NCBI GenBank assembly: GCA_016211245.1
Contig: JACQSQ010000014.1
Location: 1 to 11,254 of the forward strand
DNA from: Candidatus Woesearchaeota archaeon
GTDB taxonomy: Archaea; Nanobdellota; Nanobdellia; Woesearchaeales; GW2011-AR4
DNA length: 11,254 nucleotides
Direction: 5' to 3'
Below, piece by piece: positions 6,704-11,254 of the stretch. A model generated the notes under the pieces. The model saw nothing but the letters and a program-made list of their open reading frames with translations. It made no database searches and was not told the origin of the DNA. The translations under genes were made by a program, and so were the position numbers. Positions within the stretch are counted from its first letter, which is position 1. Each line of letters starts with the position of its first letter.

Positions 6704-7117
6704 ATGGAAGTAGACAACAAGAGGATTGTCACAGGCTTTATACTGATTTTTATACTCGGCATTTTGTTTGCCATAGTAAACGGATTCTACACTTCCTCAA
6801 CAAACGAGCAGTTGCCACTAATAGTGTATGGAATTTCATTCCTCTCCATATTGATTGGGGCTTTTGTTGTCATAATGTTCCAGTTCAAAATAAACAGGAT
6901 GCAGATAGAGAAAGTGCTCAAGATTCTGCCAAGGGAAGAAAGAATGGTTGTCAAAATCTTATTAGACAACAAAAACATGATTGAGCAGAACAAATTGGTT
7001 GTTCTGTCTGGCTTTACAAAAGTCCAGATCTCAAGAATACTCCAAAAGCTGGTGCAGAGGGAAGTTGTGGAGAAGAAGAACATGGGAAACACGAATCTGG
7101 TTATTTTAAAAATTTAA
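6704..7117 (+). CDS. membrane-anchored winged-helix transcription regulator
   Basis: 137 residues. Two hydrophobic helices (about 8-28 and 38-60) form an N-terminal hairpin with a short external loop, and a cytoplasmic winged-helix domain follows (about 75-137): LPREERMVVKILLDN, IEQNKLVVLSGFTKVQISRI, LQKLVQREVVEKK and the wing GNTNLVILKI, with the recognition helix near 106-118. This is the layout of archaeal membrane-bound MarR-like winged-helix proteins, which act as one-component regulators with a membrane sensor. It starts at the base right after the SHOCT gene's stop. The context suggests it senses something at the membrane, perhaps the metal bound by the Met-rich proteins, and controls the cassette. 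It converges on the glycosyltransferase gene with a 3-base gap. Confidence 0.85.
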   Translation: MEVDNKRIVTGFILIFILGILFAIVNGFYTSSTNEQLPLIVYGISFLSILIGAFVVIMFQFKINRMQIEKVLKILPREERMVVKILLDNKNMIEQNKLVVLSGFTKVQISRILQKLVQREVVEKKNMGNTNLVILKI

Positions 7118-7120
7118 AGA

Positions 7121-8125
7121 TTATTTTAAATTCCTCAGACACTCCTCGTAGTTATACTTCAGCGCCTTATTCTCAGGATGCTTCTTCATTTGCTCTTCGA
7201 GAATCTCTTTTGCCTCCTCAAATTTTTCCATTGACATATGTACAACAGCAAGGTTATTTGCCGGAGAAGGGTTGTCAGGGTTTGCATTCATGCTCTTCCT
7301 GAAATTTTCAACGGCTTTGTTTTTGTCGTTCATCCTCATATACACTTTGGCGATTTCAGAGAACACGAGCTTGTAATGTGGGTCGATTTTGGCAGTTTTC
7401 CTGAAGAATTTTAGCGCATTCGCAAGATCATTTTTTCCGAGGCACATCCTTGCTGCCTGATAAGCATATCTTGGGCTGTCAGGATGCTCCTCAAGCTGGT
7501 GCAGTATCATTCTTGAGTACATTTCAACCTTGCTGCTGATAAGCCCCCTCTCCTTAAGTGATCCAAAATGATGTATCACGATGCCAGTTTTAGCATACCC
7601 GAGCTTTTGCTCATTCATTGAATCTTCAGCCAGCTCGTGCACCCTGTGCTTGAAATGGATTCCGCGCTTATTTCTGAAGAGGCGAACAAGAAAATTTGAT
7701 ATGTAAAATGGATATTTTCTGACAGGCCCGAATTCTGATTTGTTTTCGTAAGCGCCCTCAAAGTAATTTTCCAGATAGGACCTTTGCTCGAGCTGGTAGC
7801 CGGCAAATTCATTTCCACTATCAATCAAATTTTTTACGTTTTCTAAATCTTTACCGTCAATAACTTCATCAGCATCCATCACAAGAATCCAGTCCTTTGT
7901 AGCATGCCTTAATGACTCATTCCTTGCAGCGGAAAAGTCATCTGTCCACTTGAAATCAAAGAGTTTTGCTTTAAATCTTTCAGCTATTTCCTTTGTCTTG
8001 TCTATGCTGCCAGTATCTAGTATTATCATCTCGTCGACTAAATCCTTGACAGAGCTTAGGCATTGCTCCAGGTACTTCTCTTCATTCTTTGTTATAATGC
8101 ACAATGAGATTGCTTGTTTTGGCAT
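7121..8125 (-). CDS. family 2 glycosyltransferase with C-terminal TPR repeats
   Basis: 334 residues from the ATG at 8125; a TTG at 8137 would add four. The GT-A/GT2 fold starts at once: ISLCIITKNEEKYLEQCLSS, DEMIILDTGSIDKT, and the DxD motif DAD at 84-86 (VMDADE), which coordinates the nucleotide-sugar metal ion. HRVHEL at 160-165 and IVIHHFG at 182-188 are typical of the beta-glucosyltransferase-like GT2 subgroup. Residues about 218-319 hold three TPR units (for example NALKFFRKTAKIDPH, KAVENFRKSMNANPDNP and EEAKEILEEQMKKHPEN), which probably bind a protein partner or acceptor. No membrane segment is visible. It probably glycosylates a surface protein or lipid; the neighbouring lipoprotein with Asn-X-Thr sites is a possible but unproven acceptor. 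It ends 3 bases from the convergent regulator gene. Confidence 0.93.
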   Translation of the reverse strand: MPKQAISLCIITKNEEKYLEQCLSSVKDLVDEMIILDTGSIDKTKEIAERFKAKLFDFKWTDDFSAARNESLRHATKDWILVMDADEVIDGKDLENVKNLIDSGNEFAGYQLEQRSYLENYFEGAYENKSEFGPVRKYPFYISNFLVRLFRNKRGIHFKHRVHELAEDSMNEQKLGYAKTGIVIHHFGSLKERGLISSKVEMYSRMILHQLEEHPDSPRYAYQAARMCLGKNDLANALKFFRKTAKIDPHYKLVFSEIAKVYMRMNDKNKAVENFRKSMNANPDNPSPANNLAVVHMSMEKFEEAKEILEEQMKKHPENKALKYNYEECLRNLK

Positions 8126-8221
8126 TTTATTTGTCAATTTTTATTTGTTTTAATTTGAAATTACACGCAAAGCCGTTCATTTTTTAATTATTTAGATTGC
8201 TCAATTGATTTATTTTTGAGT

Positions 8222-8245
8222 TAGTAATATTATCCAGTATTACTA
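8222..8245. repeat. perfect hairpin just after the lipoprotein gene
   Basis: TAGTAATA (8222-8229) and TATTACTA (8238-8245) pair perfectly around an 8-base loop, starting 2 bases after the lipoprotein stop. It could be an mRNA 3' end structure; no T-run follows on the minus strand, so it is not a classical terminator. Confidence 0.5.
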
Positions 8246-8247
8246 TT

Positions 8248-9255
8248 TTATGGATAACTGTAACTGAATACAACTTCATTATTTGAGTTCTTCAAGTACA
8301 AAGCATCAGCATCATTGTTCCATATGGCTTTGCAAGGGGTATAAGGGCTGTTCCAATACAGTTGCGAGTCAGTATTTGTTCCGGCACCACTGTACAAGGA
8401 AAAAGTGCCTTGACTGCTTATGGAGAATGAAGGAAATTCATAGTCATGGCTTGCACTGTCGCTTATAACCCATCCCGTCAAATCACATGAAAATCCGCAA
8501 TTGTTCTTGAATACAATATATTCGTCATTTAAGTTGGCAATCTGGCAGTCATTCCCGGCAGCATCATAATGGAAGTTTGTTATTGAAAAGCATGAGCTAT
8601 CGCACACATTTTGCACTGGTTGCGTTGAATTCTGCGTCTGGTTGGCTGTTTCATTTGAGTTTGTTGTTTGGTTCTGTTGTGTCATTGAATCCAGGCATTT
8701 GTTGTCTTTGCATCCGTAAGGGCAATAATCCTGAGTTAGCCATTGGCTGCCGTCGGAGCTGCATATCCTTAACGAGTCTGTGCCGCAGGTAAGCTCGTTT
8801 GGTTTGCACGCAGTTTTGCATGAGTTATTTATGCAGCCCCTTTCGCAGTACTCTTCACCAGATAAAGAGCAGTTGCTTGCCTGGAAACTTTTGTGGTAAA
8901 AGTCCTTACAAACCCACCCTTCAGCGCAAATATTTTTTGGTTCTTCGGCATCGGTATTATTTTCGCATACTGTTTCGCATTTGCCGTCCGAATAAATGTA
9001 GTCTTTCCACTCTCCTCTTTCCAAGTCGCATTCTCTGTAGCCGGATTGCCCATTGCAGCCCTCTTTTATTTCGCAGCACTGGCTGTCGCAAAAGCTATCC
9101 TCATCAATCCTGCATGCCCGATAAATTTTTGAAATTGCCTGCGCAGTTATTTCATTGCCCAAGTTTTCTTCGGGTGATTTGCTGCAGGCGGCTATCATGA
9201 CTATTAGAAATAACAAAGAATAGTAAACAACCCCTTTTTTTATTTCAACCACCAC
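8248..9255 (-). CDS. Cys-rich lipoprotein with glycosylatable stalk and lamin-tail-like domain
   Basis: 335 residues if translation starts at GTG 9255 (the next codon, GTG 9252, is equally possible). The frame is open to an ATG at 9408, but those 51 codons lie in a tRNA gene and do not look like protein, so that start is rejected. Residues 1-24 are a lipoprotein signal: KK, a hydrophobic stretch and lipobox IAAC with C24. About 49-188 is Cys-rich, with repeating CxxGCxxxxC units (CERGCINNSC, CPYGCKDNKC). About 192-217 is a Gln/Asn/Thr stalk with four N-X-T sequons. About 218-335 matches a lamin-tail (LTD) beta-sandwich: NDEYIVFKN, CDLTGWVISD, FSISSQGTFSLYSG and ALYLKN. It is anchored outside the membrane. 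It lies 8 bases after the tRNA and may be transcribed with it. Confidence 0.85.
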   Translation of the reverse strand: MVVEIKKGVVYYSLLFLIVMIAACSKSPEENLGNEITAQAISKIYRACRIDEDSFCDSQCCEIKEGCNGQSGYRECDLERGEWKDYIYSDGKCETVCENNTDAEEPKNICAEGWVCKDFYHKSFQASNCSLSGEEYCERGCINNSCKTACKPNELTCGTDSLRICSSDGSQWLTQDYCPYGCKDNKCLDSMTQQNQTTNSNETANQTQNSTQPVQNVCDSSCFSITNFHYDAAGNDCQIANLNDEYIVFKNNCGFSCDLTGWVISDSASHDYEFPSFSISSQGTFSLYSGAGTNTDSQLYWNSPYTPCKAIWNNDADALYLKNSNNEVVFSYSYP

Positions 9256-9277
9256 TTTTGAGACGCCAAGGCCCGGA

Positions 9278-9302
9278 CTTTCACAGCTTTTTAACAGCTT
9301 GG
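9278..9302 (-). other. tRNA intron 2, T loop position 59/60 (25 nt)
   Basis: It forms a bulge-helix-bulge at the T stem. The central 4-bp helix is TTCA (9308-9305) with TGAA (9283-9280). The 3-base bulges are AAC (9304-9302) and AGT (9279-9277), and cutting after the second base of each restores T loop TTCAAAT. The inner helix is CA(A)GCT (9301-9296, with A9299 bulged) with AGCTG (9288-9284). Confidence 0.88.
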
Positions 9303-9334
9303 TTTGAACCGAGAAGCCCTTGCGGGCAACGGTT

Positions 9335-9375
9335 AGCTCGAAATCTCCAATTCTTGCAGGCTTACAGCCTGAAGT
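9335..9375 (-). other. tRNA intron 1, anticodon loop position 37/38 (41 nt)
   Basis: The central 4-bp helix pairs CTCG (9381-9378, loop bases 32-35) with CGAG (9340-9337). The bulges are AAA (9377-9375) and CTA (9336-9334), cut after the second base of each. CTCGAAA can extend the pairing to TTTCGAG over 7 bases. Inside, CAGGC/GCCTG (9371-9367/9361-9357) forms a hairpin. The inner helix next to the bulges is irregular, so this is a relaxed form of the motif. Confidence 0.88.
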
Positions 9376-9436
9376 TTCGAGACCGCCGCAATAGCCGGAT
9401 TCTGCCACCTTGGCATATAGAAAGCTAAAAATCAGG

Positions 9437-9448
9437 TATATTTAAAGG
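9437..9448 (-). promoter_or_regulatory. TATA box of the tRNA-Ser gene
   Basis: On the minus strand CCTTTAAATATA, with its centre about 28 bases upstream of the tRNA 5' end at 9414. The TATA-to-start spacing puts the transcript start at or next to the tRNA 5' end. Confidence 0.7.
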
Positions 9449-9751
9449 TTTACTCAATCTTAAACCAAATCGTTCCAAGTAGATTATGAAAAAAATCCAG
9501 CCAATCATGACAGCAGACGGTCAAATTTCACTTCGTTCGATTTGCCCTACGCGACACCCCGTAAGGGACAACCCCCGTCGCGTCTGCGTCATGGCTGGAT
9601 TTTTTCGTGGGCGAAAACTGAGTGGAGAGGAAAAATCCGTTACGCAGTTCGAATTTTTCCTTTCCGAATAGGTTTTCACAAAGAAAACCGTGTTTGAGCC
9701 CATTATTTTTATGGCATCTCTATAAAATTTAAGTCACAAGTTTTTCCCATT
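9449..9751. other. intergenic region dominated by hairpins, no gene seen
   Basis: Between the tRNA promoter and the zinc-ribbon gene there is no convincing coding frame; frames of about 60 codons exist on both strands but run through inverted repeats. The content is the hairpin block at 9489-9689 and A/T-rich DNA on both sides. Confidence 0.6.
9489..9689. repeat. block of three strong hairpins, possible composite repeat or structured RNA
   Basis: Hairpin 1: arm 9489-9519 (AAAAAATCCAGCC, ATGAC, GCAGACG) pairs with 9581-9606 (CGTCTGC, GTCAT, GGCTGGATTTTTT), with bulges of 4 and 1 bases; an alternative stem ACGCGAC/GTCGCGT lies inside (9549-9555/9577-9583). Hairpin 2: GGAGAGGAAAAAT (9624-9636) pairs with ATTTTTCCTTTCC (9653-9665) with one G-T pair. 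Hairpin 3: GGTTTTC (9671-9677) pairs with GAAAACC (9683-9689), loop ACAAA. Confidence 0.7.
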
Positions 9752-9847
9752 TCAATGGTCTGAGCAGTCCCACTTGAACCCGCAATTCGGGCAGATAATC
9801 TTGCAATGCATTTCATGCATCTCAGTATTGCAGATTTCACAAATCAC
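9752..9847 (-). CDS. 31-aa zinc-ribbon protein
   Basis: GTG at 9847 overlaps the stop of the upstream gene by 4 bases (GTGA), with an AAGGA Shine-Dalgarno-like stretch just before it. An in-frame stop lies directly upstream, so this is the only likely start. The product has C3-x2-C6 and C19-P-N-C22-G, that is two CxxC knuckles 12 residues apart, plus HEMHC between them and WDCSD near the end. The pattern of CxxC, then EMHEMHCK, then CPNCGF and DCSD is one I have seen in tiny stand-alone zinc-ribbon proteins. Ten of 31 residues are Cys or His. It probably binds one or two Zn(II) ions; its partner or nucleic acid target is unknown. It is co-translated with the single-pass membrane protein before it. 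Confidence 0.78.
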   Translation of the reverse strand: MICEICNTEMHEMHCKIICPNCGFKWDCSDH

Positions 9848-10209
9848 TTTTTTCCTTCACATTTGACACCAAACGAGCCGTAGCTCAAGTTCAGGCTGAA
9901 TTTCTTGCATAATAGCTTCATAGCTATCAAGCTTTTCTCCGAGGTGTCTTCCATCACGCACTGCCTGAACCCCGTATTGTCCCAGTTCGCTGTGCCGTCA
10001 ATCTCTTCGCAGAACACCACGAAGTCTTTTGGTATTATAACAGTTTCGCTGAAGTTTTGATAAGATGCATTTTCTATCTCCTTTTCTATCTGCCTGACAT
10101 TCTCAGGAATTGTTATGTAAGCCCAGAACACGCTTGTGAGCACAACCCCGATTATGAGCGCTCCTATGAATATCGCCCATGCCTCAAGCTCGCTATATGT
10201 TTTTGCCAT
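9844..10209 (-). CDS. single-pass membrane protein with four external cysteines
   Basis: 121 residues. A short N-terminus is followed by one strong hydrophobic helix (about 10-34), a charged helical segment (about 35-48) and a small domain with C67, C84, C101 and C117, evenly spaced, which could form two disulfides outside the membrane. Three N-X-S/T sequons occur (NAS, NFS and NLS). I do not recognise a family. The start at 10209 is supported by a TATA box (10233-10240) centred about 27 bases upstream. The stop overlaps the zinc-ribbon gene. An inverted repeat spans the TATA box, so expression may be controlled there. Confidence 0.85.
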   Translation of the reverse strand: MAKTYSELEAWAIFIGALIIGVVLTSVFWAYITIPENVRQIEKEIENASYQNFSETVIIPKDFVVFCEEIDGTANWDNTGFRQCVMEDTSEKSLIAMKLLCKKFSLNLSYGSFGVKCEGKK

Positions 10210-10229
10210 TAGCTAGTAGGAATAAAAAT

Positions 10230-10257
10230 GAGTTTATAAAGGTTTAGAAATAAACTC
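10230..10257. promoter_or_regulatory. inverted repeat spanning the TATA box of the membrane-protein/zinc-ribbon pair
   Basis: GAGTTTAT (10230-10237) and ATAAACTC (10250-10257) form a perfect 8-base inverted repeat with a 12-base spacer. The TATA box TTTATAAA (10233-10240) overlaps the left arm. Binding here would block the promoter. Confidence 0.55.
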
Positions 10258-10332
10258 TTTATATCAATAAAAATATCAACAATTGAAAATCAATTAACGA
10301 GCGACCCATGCGCCCTTCTGGCTTAAACGTGT

Positions 10333-10439
10333 CGGGAATTTTTGTGATACATTAAAATTGCAAAAATTTCCGAGCATGCTCAAAAACCGCCACAATTTAT
10401 AATTAACCTTATCGGTTTTTGACAAGTGCACCGCATGCT
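10333..10439. repeat. two adjacent long hairpins
   Basis: CGGGAATTTTTG (10333-10344) pairs with CAAAAATTTCCG (10361-10372) over 12 bases with one G-T pair. TCAAAAACCG (10380-10389) pairs with CGGTTTTTGA (10413-10422) over 10 bases, and outside it AGCATGC (10373-10379) pairs with GCATGCT (10433-10439). Confidence 0.6.
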
Positions 10440-10482
10440 TCTTTTTTGCTTAAAATGCTTACCATATAACAATTCATAAATA

Positions 10483-10521
10483 AGCGGATTACTTTCTTCA
10501 CAATTGCATAGCAAAGTCGCT
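10483..10521. ncRNA. structured element copy B (shared with 5843-5882)
   Basis: AGCG (10483-10486), an unpaired GATT, ACTTT (10491-10495), a 17-base loop, AAAGT (10513-10517) and CGCT (10518-10521). It lies 34 bases beyond the msrA stop on the minus strand. See copy A for the covariation. Confidence 0.4.
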
Positions 10522-10555
10522 CCATAATTTTAAAATCATAATTAGTGTTAGTGTA

Positions 10556-11026
10556 CTAAATATGGCAAGTGCTTAATCCTCTTTTCTCCAAATACTGCTG
10601 GTGGTATTCCTCTGCCCTGAAGAATTTTGATGCCGGCCTTATCTCGGTGACGATTTTATTTTTGTGTTGTTTCTGCTGCTCTTTTAATGAGTTTTCCGCG
10701 GATTTTTTTTGCTTCTCGCCATGATAAAAGACTGCAGACCTGTATTGAGTTCCGACATCAGGGCCTTGCCTGTTCAGCTGCGTTGGATTGTGATTCTGCC
10801 AGAAAACATCAAGCAGCTCTTCATAGGAAACCTTGCTTGGATCATAAGTTACTTCAACAGCTTCTGCATGCCCAGTCCCATCAGAGCATACACCATCATA
10901 AGTTGGGTTTTCCATATTTCCGCCGGTATACCCAGCTTGTGTCGATACAACCCCCTTTATCTGCCTGAATGCAGCCTCAACTCCCCAGAAGCATCCTGCA
11001 GCGAAAGTCGCTTTTTCTGTTCTCAT
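10556..11026 (-). CDS. msrA: peptide-methionine (S)-S-oxide reductase MsrA
   Basis: 156 residues, the length of a compact MsrA. It reduces methionine-S-sulfoxide in proteins and free methionine. The catalytic motif GCFWG has C12 right at the N-terminus, followed by GYTGG (32-36), GHAEAV (52-57, with E55), the conserved block QGPDVGTQYRS (87-97) and EEYHQQYL (139-146). The C-terminal C154 in STCHI is the likely resolving cysteine, regenerated by thioredoxin. There is no signal peptide, so it is cytosolic. The ATG at 11026 lies about 26 bases downstream of the TATA box at 11047-11058. It is a single gene as far as the window shows. The thioredoxin-like gene at 5083 could serve as an electron donor, but nothing in the sequence links them directly. 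Confidence 0.97.
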   Translation of the reverse strand: MRTEKATFAAGCFWGVEAAFRQIKGVVSTQAGYTGGNMENPTYDGVCSDGTGHAEAVEVTYDPSKVSYEELLDVFWQNHNPTQLNRQGPDVGTQYRSAVFYHGEKQKKSAENSLKEQQKQHKNKIVTEIRPASKFFRAEEYHQQYLEKRGLSTCHI

Positions 11027-11046
11027 AGAAAAATATCACTTCTTTT

Positions 11047-11058
11047 GGTATAAATACT
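11047..11058 (-). promoter_or_regulatory. TATA box of msrA
   Basis: On the minus strand AGTATTTATACC, about 26 bases upstream of the msrA ATG, giving a leaderless or nearly leaderless transcript. Confidence 0.6.
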
Positions 11059-11254
11059 TTTTCCCAAATCATGCCAGAAAATATAGTGCTCCCGCCGAGC
11101 ATCCATCCTTAGTCGCAATGCCCACCCTTTTCAAGCTTAGTTTTCTTTTACGATAAGCCTTCAAGTATTTATTTTTTTCGATTTTAGGACTGATTTTTGT
11201 TTATACGAAGGAAACGCATTATTTATATACCTCTTATTATAAGACTACATAAAG
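11059..11254. other. upstream region of msrA, no gene seen
   Basis: Only frames shorter than 30 codons occur. There is a small hairpin TGCTC/GAGCA (11087-11101) and TATA-like sequences near 11222-11230 that read on either strand, perhaps the promoter of a gene beyond the right edge. Confidence 0.5.

Larger units (their letters stand above)
9264..9414 (-). tRNA. tRNA-Ser(CGA) with two introns
   Basis: Read on the minus strand: acceptor GCCAAGG (9414-9408) pairs with CCTTGGC (9271-9265) over all 7 positions; discriminator G9264, no encoded CCA. The D stem is GCAG/TTGC with A14, GG and A21 in the loop. The anticodon stem is GCGGT (9386-9382) / ACCGT (9333-9329), loop CTCGAA...A, anticodon CGA (9379-9377), decoding UCG serine. 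The long variable arm GCCC-GCAA-GGGC (9327-9316) and G73 are as expected for serine. The T stem is CTCGG (9313-9309) / CCGGG (9276-9272) and the spliced T loop TTCAAAT. A 41-base intron lies at 37/38 and a 25-base intron at 59/60; the mature RNA is 85 nt. It is much richer in G+C than its surroundings. Confidence 0.93.
10258..10555. other. intergenic region with stacked hairpins and a shared structured element, no gene seen
   Basis: No coding frame of note. It holds AATTG/CAATT (10281-10295), the hairpin pair at 10333-10439 and copy B of the shared element (10483-10521), then A/T-rich DNA up to the msrA stop. ACCCATGCGC at 10304-10313 also occurs at 5787-5796, before copy A. Confidence 0.6.

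Noticed and set aside
8127..8180. 17-codon frame (ATG 8180) ending just before the glycosyltransferase ATG
   Set aside because: It could be a leader peptide, but no Shine-Dalgarno or TATA box fits and the content is A/T-driven.
9271..9285. GAAAGTCCGGGC, resembling the conserved core of RNase P RNA
   Set aside because: No other RNase P segment follows; the bases are the intron 2 end, T stem and acceptor start of the tRNA.
9256..9408. N-terminal 51 codons of the lipoprotein frame (ATG at 9408)
   Set aside because: They coincide with a complete tRNA-Ser gene, and the lipoprotein signal starts only after it.
9486..9703. About 60-codon frames on both strands
   Set aside because: They run through inverted repeats; composition is that of the hairpins and no start signal is present.
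11024..11110. 28-codon frame overlapping the msrA start by ATGA
   Set aside because: The msrA TATA box lies inside it, so it would not be on the msrA mRNA, and its sequence is unremarkable.

Overview
The window looks like a piece of an AT-rich archaeal genome, most likely from a DPANN-type lineage (Woesearchaeota/Pacearchaeota-like). The evidence is archaeal TATA boxes placed about 27 bases upstream of several start codons (leaderless-type promoters), a tRNA gene with bulge-helix-bulge introns and no encoded CCA, small overlapping genes, and many single-anchor secreted proteins. The lineage is an inference from style; no phylogenetic marker gene is present.

Left part (1-4929, all minus strand): a three-gene overlapping operon. 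A 71-aa winged-helix protein overlaps by 4 bases a 336-aa anchored surface protein with a C-terminal cadherin/Ig-like domain. That gene overlaps by 8 bases a giant secreted protein whose frame stays open for 1238 codons and runs off the left edge. The operon promoter has three AATATT copies at exact 12-base spacing just upstream of its TATA box. It diverges from a thioredoxin-like/peroxiredoxin-like gene (5083-5634, plus).

Middle (5635-7117, plus): a gene-poor stretch with palindromic repeats, then a compact cassette: a secreted Met/His-rich protein, a Met-rich membrane SHOCT protein, and, with no intervening base, a two-helix membrane-anchored winged-helix regulator. It looks like a metal (copper or silver) handling and sensing unit. 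It converges, with a 3-base gap, on a family 2 glycosyltransferase with C-terminal TPRs (minus).

Right part (8248-11254, mostly minus): a Cys-rich lipoprotein with a Thr/Asn stalk and a lamin-tail-like domain. Directly upstream of it lies an unusual tRNA-Ser(CGA), hidden inside what looks like an N-terminal extension of that reading frame. The tRNA is interrupted by two introns, one at 37/38 and one in the T loop at 59/60. Further right are a block of strong hairpins, a 31-aa zinc-ribbon protein translationally coupled to a single-pass membrane protein, another hairpin-rich intergenic region, and methionine sulfoxide reductase A. Two intergenic regions 4.6 kb apart share a 40-base element whose stem pairs change in a compensatory way.

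Functionally the window mixes cell-surface/secreted proteins, redox repair (thioredoxin-like protein, MsrA), probable metal homeostasis and a tRNA gene. The strongest finding is the two-intron tRNA; the covarying intergenic element and the metal cassette come next.
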